Of a stretch of DNA of 64,000 bases, positions 7,091 through 14,067 are shown one piece after another (the stretch's first letter is position 1; every line of letters starts with the position of its first letter). The DNA is from Paucibacter sediminis (GTDB taxonomy: Bacteria > Pseudomonadota > Gammaproteobacteria > Burkholderiales > Burkholderiaceae_C). The stretch is from assembly GCF_030254645.1 (NCBI RefSeq), contig NZ_CP116346.1:3327001-3391000 (forward strand), written 5' to 3'. The position numbers and the translations under genes are program-made. The notes below the pieces were generated by a model. It saw only the letters and a program-made list of their open reading frames with translations, ran no database searches and was not told the origin of the DNA.

Positions 7091-7627
7091 ATGCGAGTCA
7101 AGAGCATCCTTACCGAAGCCCGTCAGATCGAACGTGCCGTGACCCTGATCAACCTGGGCGCGCGCCTGCAGGTGCTGGAGTCGGAGACGGATCTCTCGTA
7201 TGAGCGCCTGCTGCGTCTGTACAAGGAAGTCTCGGGCAAGAGCCCCAGCAAGGGCCAGCTGCCGTTCTCGACCGACTGGTTCATGACCTGGCAGCCCAAT
7301 ATCCACGCCTCGCTGTTCCTGAACATGCACGAGTACCTGAACAAGGTGGCGGAGATGGACGAGATCGACACCGTCATCAAGGCCTACCAGCTCTATCTGG
7401 AGCAGACCCAGGCGCAGGGCCTGGAGGCGCTGCTGTCGGTGACGCGCGCCTGGCGCCTGGTGAAGTTTGTGGACAACGGCATGCTGACCATGACCAAGTG
7501 CGGCAAGTGCGGCGGCCACTTCGTGACGCATCCGCACGAGATCGCGCGCCACTATGTGTGCGGCTTGTGCAACCCGCCCGCACGTGCCGGCAAGGGTCGC
7601 GCCCAAGGCGCCATCCAGATGCACTGA
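7091..7627 (+). CDS. flhC: Flagellar master regulator subunit FlhC, copy A
   Basis: FlhC is the DNA-contacting, zinc-binding partner of FlhD. The 178-residue protein has the family's N-terminal RQIERAVTLINLGARLQVLESET region and, near residues 137-160, the four zinc cysteines as CxxC ... CxxC (KCGKCGG and VCGLCNP). The protein is identical, residue for residue, to copy B at 8265-8801. A GGAG ribosome binding site precedes the ATG. Two hairpins follow: a GC-rich one at 7639-7660 and a true terminator at 7729-7752, so copy A forms a closed flhDC transcription unit. Confidence 0.96.
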   Translation: MRVKSILTEARQIERAVTLINLGARLQVLESETDLSYERLLRLYKEVSGKSPSKGQLPFSTDWFMTWQPNIHASLFLNMHEYLNKVAEMDEIDTVIKAYQLYLEQTQAQGLEALLSVTRAWRLVKFVDNGMLTMTKCGKCGGHFVTHPHEIARHYVCGLCNPPARAGKGRAQGAIQMH

Positions 7628-7728
7628 ATCCGGACCGAGCTCAGGCCCCGCGGCCTGAGCGACGCCGGATGAAGGCCCGAGCGCCTGCATGCGCGTGGGC
7701 TGAAAAGCAGACGCTCTCGGTTCAGAAA

Positions 7729-7752
7729 AGCCCGGCTTGTCCGGGCTTTTTT
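7729..7752 (+). terminator. Intrinsic terminator of flhDC copy A
   Basis: AGCCCGG pairs with CCGGGCT around a CTTGT loop and is followed directly by a run of six T. It lies about 100 nt after flhC copy A and immediately before the duplicated regulatory region of copy B, so the two flhDC copies should be transcribed separately. Confidence 0.9.
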
Positions 7753-7863
7753 GCGTCGCTTGCGGGGCTTGTAGGAATTTGCCTGACAAGCGAATGGGAA
7801 GAAGCGGGACTCAATGCACCGAACTGGCCTGATGTTGTGAACTTGTTCGGCTCTTCACAATCC

Positions 7864-7878
7864 GTATCACGTTGATAC
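7864..7878. promoter_or_regulatory. Palindromic operator candidate upstream of flhDC copy B
   Basis: GTATCA-CGT-TGATAC is a perfect 6-bp inverted repeat at the position equivalent to GTTTCA-CGT-TGAAAC in copy A. One base differs in each arm and the two changes compensate. It lies 29 nt upstream of the flhD copy B ATG. Confidence 0.6.
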
Positions 7879-7907
7879 CCCAACCGCTGATGCGAACGGA
7901 GACAGAC

Positions 7908-8231
7908 ATGCAAGCCGACCAAATCCTCACCGAGATCCGTGAAGCCAATCTGTCCTACCTGATGTTGGCACAGACCCTGATCCGCCAAGATCGCGAACAA
8001 GCCCTGTTCCGCCTGGGTATCTCGGAAGACACCGCCGCGCTGCTCAACACCCTGAGCCCGGCCCAGATGATGAAGATCGCCGCCGGCAACACCTTGCTGT
8101 GCCGCTTCCGCATGGACGACGACCTGGTCTGGGGCCTGCTCACCAGCCATGGCAAGCCGGCCGCGAACGACAGCGTCTCGCGTCTGCATGCATCCATCCT
8201 GATGGCCGGCCGCCATCAAGAAGCAGCCTGA
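7908..8231 (+). CDS. flhD: Flagellar master regulator subunit FlhD, copy B
   Basis: Second FlhD, 107 residues, about 95% identical to copy A. The start at 7908 is chosen because it matches the copy A start and has a GGAG 6 nt upstream; an in-frame TTG at 7872 lies inside the operator palindrome and is unlikely. Family motifs (LSYLMLAQTLI helix, LGISEDTAALLNTLSP, LLCRFRMDD) are intact. All five differences from copy A lie in the N-terminal two-thirds and none looks disabling. Confidence 0.95.
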   Translation: MQADQILTEIREANLSYLMLAQTLIRQDREQALFRLGISEDTAALLNTLSPAQMMKIAAGNTLLCRFRMDDDLVWGLLTSHGKPAANDSVSRLHASILMAGRHQEAA

Positions 8232-8264
8232 GCCCCAGAACAAGAACACCCCGGAGCAGCCACC

Positions 8265-8801
8265 ATGCGAGTCAAGAGCATCCTCACCGAAGCCCGTCAG
8301 ATCGAACGTGCCGTGACCCTGATCAACCTGGGCGCGCGCCTGCAGGTGCTGGAGTCGGAGACGGATCTCTCGTATGAGCGTCTGCTGCGTCTGTACAAGG
8401 AAGTCTCGGGCAAGAGCCCCAGCAAGGGCCAACTGCCGTTCTCGACCGACTGGTTCATGACCTGGCAGCCCAATATCCATGCCTCGCTGTTCCTGAACAT
8501 GCACGAGTACCTGAACAAGGTGGCGGAGATGGACGAGATCGACACCGTCATCAAGGCCTACCAGCTCTATCTGGAGCAGACCCAGGCCCAGGGCCTGGAG
8601 GCGCTGCTGTCGGTGACGCGTGCCTGGCGCCTGGTGAAGTTCGTGGACAACGGCATGCTGACCATGACCAAGTGCGGCAAGTGCGGCGGCCACTTCGTGA
8701 CGCATCCGCACGAGATCGCGCGCCACTATGTGTGCGGCCTGTGCAACCCGCCCGCACGTGCCGGCAAGGGCCGCGCCCAGGGCGCCATCCAGATGCATTG
8801 A
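8265..8801 (+). CDS. flhC: Flagellar master regulator subunit FlhC, copy B
   Basis: The translated protein is identical to FlhC copy A (178 residues), including the Cys4 zinc site near residues 137-160. At DNA level the two genes differ at about 11 third-codon positions, all silent. Such near-identity of silent sites beside a drifted flhD and leader suggests recent gene conversion within the repeat rather than purifying selection alone. The methyltransferase gene starts 10 nt downstream and may be co-transcribed. Confidence 0.96.
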   Translation: MRVKSILTEARQIERAVTLINLGARLQVLESETDLSYERLLRLYKEVSGKSPSKGQLPFSTDWFMTWQPNIHASLFLNMHEYLNKVAEMDEIDTVIKAYQLYLEQTQAQGLEALLSVTRAWRLVKFVDNGMLTMTKCGKCGGHFVTHPHEIARHYVCGLCNPPARAGKGRAQGAIQMH

Positions 8802-8810
8802 ACGGCAAGC

Positions 8811-9587
8811 GTGCCCGCCTTGCCCATCTCCGCTGCCACCGGCTTGGCCCCGCGCCTGGCCTGGCTGTTGCGCTGGCCGCTGCCGGCGCTGCTGAGCTGG
8901 GCCGGCAGCTGGGCCGTCTATCTGCTGCTGCGCCCCTGGCAGGCCACGCTGGCCATGGCGGGGGCGGTGCTGCTGGGGCTGGCGCTGGCCTTGCCTCATG
9001 GCCCGCGCTGGCGCCGCCTGATGGTGGCCGGCGGCTTTCCGCTCTCCTTGCTGCTCAGCAGCCCCGGCCTGAGCCTGCCCGGCTGGGGCTGGCTGGCGGC
9101 CCTGGCGCTGCTGGTGCTGGCCTATCCGCGCCGTGCCTGGCAGGATGCGCCATTGTTTCCGACCCCGCACGCCGCCCTGCAAGATCTGCCGGCGCGGATT
9201 GCGCTGCGCCCCGACGCCCTGGTGCTGGATGCTGGCTGCGGCGTCGGCGATGGCCTGCGCGCCCTGCGCCGCGCCTATCCCGCTGCGCGCATCCATGGCG
9301 TGGAGTGGAGCCGGCCCTGGGCCTGGTTGGCGGCGCTGCGATGCCCCTGGGCCACGGTGCGGCGCGGCGACATGTGGGCCGAGGACTGGAGCGGCTTTGC
9401 GCTCGTCTATCTGTTCCAGCGCCCGGAGTCGATGCCGCGCGCCTGGGCCAAGGCCTGCCAAGAAATGCACGCCGGCAGCATCCTTGTGAGTCTGGACTTT
9501 GCAATCCCCGGCGTCGCACCATATGCTCAACTGCAAGCCGGCAGCGCGCGCCGCCTCTGGGTCTACCAGTTGCCGGCGCGGCCTTGA
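8811..9587 (+). CDS. Membrane-anchored class I SAM-dependent methyltransferase
   Basis: The protein has 258 residues. The first 105 are hydrophobic with about three to four membrane-spanning stretches (roughly 22-40, 45-62, 70-84, 90-105). A Rossmann-type methyltransferase domain follows with motif I VLDAGCGVGDGL at about 138-149 and an acidic HGVEWS motif II strand. The C-terminal part is short, so the substrate side is unclear. The start is GTG, 10 nt after flhC copy B. It lies between flhDC and motA, which suggests but does not prove a motility link. A strong terminator follows. The substrate cannot be predicted. Confidence 0.8.
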   Translation: MPALPISAATGLAPRLAWLLRWPLPALLSWAGSWAVYLLLRPWQATLAMAGAVLLGLALALPHGPRWRRLMVAGGFPLSLLLSSPGLSLPGWGWLAALALLVLAYPRRAWQDAPLFPTPHAALQDLPARIALRPDALVLDAGCGVGDGLRALRRAYPAARIHGVEWSRPWAWLAALRCPWATVRRGDMWAEDWSGFALVYLFQRPESMPRAWAKACQEMHAGSILVSLDFAIPGVAPYAQLQAGSARRLWVYQLPARP

Positions 9588-9631
9588 ACACTTTCTTGCT
9601 TGTCTCCTCCTAGCACAGCCTCTGTGCTTTG

Positions 9632-9668
9632 CGGCGGTTCCCCGAGTTGGGACCCGCCGTTTTCTTTT
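9632..9668 (+). terminator. Intrinsic terminator after the methyltransferase gene
   Basis: CGGCGGTTCCC pairs with GGGACCCGCCG (one mismatch) around a 6-nt loop and is followed by TTTTCTTTT. A smaller AGCACAG/CTGTGCT hairpin (9612-9628) precedes it. It insulates the motA operon from flhDC transcription. Confidence 0.9.
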
Positions 9669-9722
9669 ATGGGGCGAATGCCCCGGTGTTGATCGCATTG
9701 GGCCCGGTGCCGCGCGGCACAC

Positions 9723-9749
9723 TCAAGCGCAGGGATTTCGGGCCGATAA
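9723..9749 (+). promoter_or_regulatory. Sigma-28 (FliA) promoter of the motAB-cheYZ operon
   Basis: TCAAGCGC, N11, GCCGATAA. The -10 box is a perfect consensus and the -35 box keeps TCAAG. The predicted start near 9756 leaves about 65 nt to motA. Confidence 0.8.
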
Positions 9750-9821
9750 GGCAGGGAATCGACCATCCGCGCGGCTCCAGCTGTTGCCGCAGCGGCCGGG
9801 TAACCCCATAGGCCACAACTC

Positions 9822-10679
9822 ATGTTCGTAATCATCGGCTGGGCCATCGCCATGGCCTGCATCTTCGGTGTGTTCATCGCGCACGGTGGCAATATCGGCG
9901 TGGTGCTGCACGCCTTGCCCTTCGAGATGACCACCATCTTCGGCGCGGCCATCGGTGCGATGCTGGCCACCAACCCGATGAAGACCATGAAGGCCACGGC
10001 CAAGGGCCTGGGCGACTGCTTCAAGGGCAGCAAGTACACCAAGGCGCGCTATATGGAGCTGCTGGCCTTGCTCTACGACATCCTGCAGAAGGCCCGCAAG
10101 GAGGGCCTGATGTCGATCGAGAAGGATGTCGAGGACCCGCACAGCTCGCCGCTGTTCCAGAAATATCCGGCGGTGGGCAATGACCACCATGTGGCCGAGT
10201 TCATCACCGACTACCTGCGCATGATGGTGTCGGGCAATCTGAACGCGCACGAGATCGAATCGCTGATGGACAGCGAGATCGAGACCCATCATCACGAGGC
10301 CCATGCCGCGGTGCAGGCCCTGCAACGCCTCGCCGGCGGCCTGCCGGCCTTCGGCATCGTGGCCGCGGTGCTGGGCGTGGTGAATACCATGGGTTCGGTG
10401 GGCCAACCGCCCGCGGTGCTGGGCGGCATGATCGGCTCGGCCCTGGTGGGTACCTTCCTGGGCATTCTGCTGGCCTACGCCTTTGCCGAGCCGCTCGCCG
10501 GCCTGCTGGAGTCCAAGGTGGACGAGGGCGGCAAGGAGCTGCAATGCATCAAGACCACCTTGCTGGCCTCCATGCAGGGCTACGCACCCCAGGTGGCGAT
10601 CGAGTTCGGCCGCAAGGTGCTGTACTCCACCGAGCGCCCGACCTTCATCGAGCTCGAAACGCACGTGAAGAAGAAGTAG
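9822..10679 (+). CDS. motA: Flagellar motor stator protein MotA
   Basis: MotA forms with MotB the proton-conducting stator in the inner membrane that turns the rotor. The 285-residue length equals that of well-studied MotA proteins. Four hydrophobic segments are visible: about 2-24 and 30-50 at the N-terminus, and about 170-190 and 200-225 (PAFGIVAAVLGVVNTMG and GGMIGSALVGTFLGILLAYAFAEP). They are separated by a large charged cytoplasmic loop containing the RYMELLALLYDILQKARKEG stretch that contacts FliG. It is the first gene of motA-motB-cheY-cheZ, read from a sigma-28-type promoter. Confidence 0.96.
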   Translation: MFVIIGWAIAMACIFGVFIAHGGNIGVVLHALPFEMTTIFGAAIGAMLATNPMKTMKATAKGLGDCFKGSKYTKARYMELLALLYDILQKARKEGLMSIEKDVEDPHSSPLFQKYPAVGNDHHVAEFITDYLRMMVSGNLNAHEIESLMDSEIETHHHEAHAAVQALQRLAGGLPAFGIVAAVLGVVNTMGSVGQPPAVLGGMIGSALVGTFLGILLAYAFAEPLAGLLESKVDEGGKELQCIKTTLLASMQGYAPQVAIEFGRKVLYSTERPTFIELETHVKKK

Positions 10680-10689
10680 GCACCAGGCC

Positions 10690-11646
10690 ATGGCCGGCGA
10701 CGCAAAAAAGCTCCAACCCATCATCATCAAGCGCGTCAAGAAGGGCGGCCATGCCGCCCATGGCGGCGCCTGGAAGATCGCCTATGCGGACTTCGTGACG
10801 GCCATGATGGCCTTCTTCCTGCTGATGTGGCTGCTGGGCTCCACCACCGACGGCGACAAGAAGGGCATTGCCGACTATTTCTCCTCGCCGCTGAAGGTGT
10901 CGATGGCCGGCGGCTCGGGCTCCGGCGATGCCTCGCATGTGGTGAAGGGCGGGGGCCTGGATCTGACCCGCCAGGGCGGCCAGGTCAAGTCCGGCGATGT
11001 CGAGGCGCGCCGCCACACCGTCAATCTGCGCGCGCTCAAGGAAGAGCAGCGCCGCGCCGAGCGCACCCGGCTCGAGCAGCTCAAGGACAAGGTCAAGGAA
11101 GTGCTGGCCAACAACCCGAAGCTGGCGGCGCTGGGTGGCCAGATCCGCCTGGACATGACCAAGGAGGGCTTGCGCATCCAGATCGTGGACGAGAACAACC
11201 GCCCCATGTTCGACAGCGGCAGCGCGGTGGTGAAGCCCTATATGCGCGAGCTGCTGCGCGAGCTCGGCAATGTGCTCACCGAGGTGCCGAACCGCCTCAC
11301 CATCGAAGGCCACACCGACGCCGTGCCCTTCCCTGAGGGCCATCGCGGCTACAGCAACTGGGAGCTCTCGGCCGACCGCGCCAATGCCTCGCGGCGCGAA
11401 CTGGTGGCCGGTGGCCTGGCGGATGCGCGCATGCTGCGCGTGCAAGGGCTGGCGTCGAGCAAGCTGCTCGAACCCAAGAACCCCGAGGGCGCGCTGAATC
11501 GGCGCATTTCCATCATCGTGATGAACCGGGACGCCGAGGATGCCGTGCTGAAAAACGTGACGGATGAGGAGGAAGAGGGCGCCGATGCACCACAAGCCGC
11601 CGCCTCCGCTAATAATGGCTCAAGTTCTCCAGCCACGACCCGATAA
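10690..11646 (+). CDS. motB: Flagellar motor stator protein MotB
   Basis: MotB anchors the stator to peptidoglycan and carries the proton-binding aspartate. Of 318 residues, a basic N-terminus (IIIKRVKKGGHAAHGG) leads into a single membrane helix in which AYADF places the essential Asp at residue 34. A periplasmic linker and an OmpA/MotB peptidoglycan-binding domain (about 160-285) follow, with LTIEGHTDAVPF and the NWELSADRA motif. It lies 10 nt after motA. The last 30 residues are low-complexity (Ala, Ser, Gly). Confidence 0.96.
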   Translation: MAGDAKKLQPIIIKRVKKGGHAAHGGAWKIAYADFVTAMMAFFLLMWLLGSTTDGDKKGIADYFSSPLKVSMAGGSGSGDASHVVKGGGLDLTRQGGQVKSGDVEARRHTVNLRALKEEQRRAERTRLEQLKDKVKEVLANNPKLAALGGQIRLDMTKEGLRIQIVDENNRPMFDSGSAVVKPYMRELLRELGNVLTEVPNRLTIEGHTDAVPFPEGHRGYSNWELSADRANASRRELVAGGLADARMLRVQGLASSKLLEPKNPEGALNRRISIIVMNRDAEDAVLKNVTDEEEEGADAPQAAASANNGSSSPATTR

Positions 11647-11673
11647 GACCCTCTAGCCCCTGCGAGGAATGCC

Positions 11674-12066
11674 ATGAGCACTGACATGAAATTTCTGATC
11701 GTCGATGACTTCTCGACCATGCGCCGTATCGTGCGCGGTCTGCTGAAGGAGATCGGCTACAACAACGCCGAAGAGGCTGAGGATGGCGTGGAAGCGCTGA
11801 ACATGCTGAAGCAGTCGAAGTACGACTTCGTGGTCAGCGACATCAACATGCCCAATATGACGGGCTTCGAACTGCTCAAGGCCATCAAGGAAGATCCCAA
11901 TCTGAAGCATCTGCCGGTGCTGATGGTGACGGCCGAGGCCCGCAAGGAAGACATCGTGCTGGCGGCCCAGAGCGGCGCGGCCGGCTATATCGTCAAGCCC
12001 TTCACCAAGGCCACCCTGGAAGAAAAAGTCCAGAAGATCATGCAAAAGCTGGCCGCCGCGGCCTGA
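11674..12066 (+). CDS. cheY: Chemotaxis response regulator CheY
   Basis: CheY is a single-domain receiver (130 residues). Once phosphorylated by CheA it binds the FliM switch protein and reverses motor rotation. Asp11/Asp12, the phospho-acceptor Asp56 in [10 protein letters not shown], the conserved Thr in VTAEA and Lys in YIVKPF are all visible. A GAGGAA ribosome binding site precedes the ATG. It is co-transcribed with motB and cheZ; cheA, cheW, cheR and cheB are not in this window. Confidence 0.96.
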   Translation: MSTDMKFLIVDDFSTMRRIVRGLLKEIGYNNAEEAEDGVEALNMLKQSKYDFVVSDINMPNMTGFELLKAIKEDPNLKHLPVLMVTAEARKEDIVLAAQSGAAGYIVKPFTKATLEEKVQKIMQKLAAAA

Positions 12067-12089
12067 ACCCTTTCTTCCAGGAGCCTCTT

Positions 12090-12725
12090 ATGAAAATGGA
12101 AGAACTGGCCAAGCTGCATACCGGCACCGACCCGCTGACGGTTTCGCCCGAGGTGTTCCAGCAGATCGGCACCATCACGCGCGTGCTGCACGACACCATG
12201 CAGCAGCTCGGCGTGATGCCCAAGCTGCAGGTGGCCACCGACGGCCTGCCCGATGCGCGCAGCCGCCTGAGCTATATCGCCACCAAGACGGCCGAGGCCG
12301 CCAACAAGGTGCTGAACTCGGTCGACCAGGCCAAGGCCGAGCATGCCCGCATCACCTCGGCCACCGCCGAGATGGCCAAGGCCATCACCGCCGACCCGGT
12401 CAAGGCGGTGGCGAGCGGCGCGGTGTTCAATTTCGTCAAGCAGGTGGAGTCGTCCACCTCGCATATCGACCAGCATCTGACCGACATCATGATGGCGCAG
12501 GACTTCCATGACCTCACCGGTCAGGTGGTCGCCAAGGTCGTGACCCTGGCCAATGATCTGGAAGACAGCCTGGTGAAGCTGCTGGTCTCGGTGGTGCCGC
12601 CCGAGCAGCGCGAGAAGGTGGACCCCAACATCCTGCAGGGCCCCGTGGTCAACCCCGAGGGGCGCACCGATGTGGTGAGCAACCAGGGCGAAGTGGACGA
12701 TCTGCTCGCCAGCCTGGGTTTCTGA
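12090..12725 (+). CDS. cheZ: Chemotaxis phosphatase CheZ
   Basis: CheZ dephosphorylates CheY-P. The 211-residue protein is a long helical hairpin, with the catalytic region MMAQDFHDLTGQVV near residues 130-145 holding the conserved Asp and Gln. The extreme C-terminus, EVDDLLASLGF, is the conserved CheY-binding tail. It lies 23 nt after cheY with an AGGAG ribosome binding site and is last in the motAB-cheYZ operon. Confidence 0.96.
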   Translation: MKMEELAKLHTGTDPLTVSPEVFQQIGTITRVLHDTMQQLGVMPKLQVATDGLPDARSRLSYIATKTAEAANKVLNSVDQAKAEHARITSATAEMAKAITADPVKAVASGAVFNFVKQVESSTSHIDQHLTDIMMAQDFHDLTGQVVAKVVTLANDLEDSLVKLLVSVVPPEQREKVDPNILQGPVVNPEGRTDVVSNQGEVDDLLASLGF

Positions 12726-12741
12726 TTTTCGACGGTTCCCG

Positions 12742-12776
12742 GAGCCCGCCGTGCGCAACGCCCGGCGGGCTCTGCT
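12742..12776 (+). terminator. Intrinsic terminator after cheZ
   Basis: GAGCCCGCCG (12742-12751) pairs with CGGCGGGCTC (12763-12772) and is followed by TGCTATTTG, a weak T tract. It starts 17 nt after the cheZ stop and separates the sigma-28 operon from flhB. Confidence 0.7.
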
Positions 12777-12888
12777 ATTTGCCGTCCTGTCAGCACGAAT
12801 GACAGGGCAAAAGCCCCCGCTTTTCTCGCTCAAGTTCCGGCCCTGAACGGCCAAGATGGCGGCACGCGCTTCTCGCGTGCATCCCGCC

Positions 12889-14067
12889 ATGGCCGACCAA
12901 GACGCACAAGACAGAAACTTACCGGCCTCAGCCAAGAAGATCAAACGATCTCGGGCCGAGGGCCAGCTGCCGCGTTCGCGTGATCTGGTGCATTTCGCCA
13001 TGATGGTCACCGCCGGCGTGATGCTCACCGCCGGCGCCCCGGAGGCGCTGGACTGGATGCAGCAACTGGTGCGCGAGGGCCTGCGCTTCGACGCGCAGCT
13101 GCTGGCGCGGCCGGGCTTCATGGGCGAGCGCCTTGCCGACTTGGGGCTGCGCGCCCTGCTGGTGATCTTGCCGGTGGGCGGGGTGCTGAGCCTGGCCGCG
13201 GTGGCCAGCAATCTGGCCCTGGGCGGCTGGAACATGACCTTCAAGCCGCTCACGCCGAAGTTCTCGCACCTCAACCCGATCGCCGGTCTGGGCCGGCTGT
13301 TCCAGTGGCAGGGCCTGGGCCAGGCGCTCAAGGCCTGCCTGCTGGCCCTGGTGCTGGGCGTGGTCGGCGCGCTGGTGCTGAAGGACCGCATTGCCGCCTA
13401 CGTGGGCATCATGTCGGTGCCGCTGCCGGCGGCGCTGGCCTATGCGGGGCAGCAGCTGATGTCGGGCCTGGGCATGCTGGGCATCGCGCTGGCGCTGTTC
13501 GCCCTCATCGACGTGCCGCTGCAGTACCAGTCCTACATGAAGCGCCTGCGCATGTCCCGCGAGGAAGTGAAGCAGGAAATGAAGGAGGTCGAGGGCAATC
13601 TGGAGATGAAGGCCAAGATGCGCGCCAAGATGCGCGAGATGGCCAAGCGCCGCATGATGGCCGCCGTCCCCACCGCCGACCTGGTGGTGATGAACCCGAC
13701 CCACTTCGCCGTCGCGCTGAAGTACGACGAGGCCAGCATGGCCGCACCCAAGGTGGTGGCCAAGGGGGCCGACACCCTGGCCTTCAAGATCCGCGATCTG
13801 GCCAAGGAATCCAAGGTGCCGGTGCTGCAGTCGCCGATGCTGGCGCGCGCGCTCTACGCCCATGCCGAGCTGGACCGCGAGATCCCGGCCGCGCTGTTTG
13901 CCGCGGTGGCCCAGGTGCTGGCCTATGTGTTCCAGCTGCGCGCCGCCATGGCCGGCCGCGGCACCGCGCCGCAGCAGCAGCCGAACCCGCATGTGCCGCC
14001 CGAGCTGGACCCCTTGAACAAGCCCGTTCCCATGAGCGACGACGACCTGGAGTTTGAACAAGCATGA
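12889..14067 (+). CDS. flhB: Flagellar type III export switch protein FlhB
   Basis: FlhB is an inner-membrane component of the flagellar export gate. Its cytoplasmic domain self-cleaves to switch export from hook to filament substrates. From ATG 12889 the protein has 392 residues and the NPTH autocleavage motif falls at residues 269-272, the same numbering as in Salmonella, which supports this start over the in-frame ATG at 12856. Four membrane segments occupy about residues 30-215, and a basic linker (about 220-260) follows. The stop overlaps the flhA start (ATGA), so the two are translationally coupled. Confidence 0.95.
   Translation: MADQDAQDRNLPASAKKIKRSRAEGQLPRSRDLVHFAMMVTAGVMLTAGAPEALDWMQQLVREGLRFDAQLLARPGFMGERLADLGLRALLVILPVGGVLSLAAVASNLALGGWNMTFKPLTPKFSHLNPIAGLGRLFQWQGLGQALKACLLALVLGVVGALVLKDRIAAYVGIMSVPLPAALAYAGQQLMSGLGMLGIALALFALIDVPLQYQSYMKRLRMSREEVKQEMKEVEGNLEMKAKMRAKMREMAKRRMMAAVPTADLVVMNPTHFAVALKYDEASMAAPKVVAKGADTLAFKIRDLAKESKVPVLQSPMLARALYAHAELDREIPAALFAAVAQVLAYVFQLRAAMAGRGTAPQQQPNPHVPPELDPLNKPVPMSDDDLEFEQA

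Larger units (their letters stand above)
6595..7627 (+). repeat. Tandem duplication, copy A: flhDC with its regulatory region
   Basis: First of two direct repeats of about 1.03 kb, offset by 1174-1175 nt (second copy 7769-8801). The similarity starts about 135 nt before flhD, at a TTTGCCTGACAAGC block, and runs to the flhC stop. Divergence falls along the unit. The upstream region is recognisable but clearly drifted, flhD differs at 5 amino acids, and flhC differs at only about 11 silent positions out of 537 by my count. Confidence 0.9.
7769..8801 (+). repeat. Tandem duplication, copy B: flhDC with its regulatory region
   Basis: Second direct repeat of the unit at 6595-7627. Upstream blocks conserved with copy A include TTTGCCTGACAAGC (7778), CTGATGT-GTGAACTTGTT (about 7831-7850) and CACAATCCGT-TCACGTTGA-A. 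Copy B has no terminator directly after flhC; a methyltransferase gene begins 10 nt after its stop instead, which marks the end of the duplicated block. Confidence 0.9.

Noticed and set aside
7722-9722. 666-codon minus-strand open frame across flhDC copy B
   Set aside because: It runs antisense through two highly conserved genes and the methyltransferase and has no family features; it repeats a shorter antisense frame across copy A.
12830-12856. Possible sigma-28 promoter before flhB (TCAAGTTC followed after 11 nt by GGCCAAGA)
   Set aside because: The -35 box matches the local consensus but the -10 box fits at only about half its positions, and flhB is normally FlhDC-dependent.
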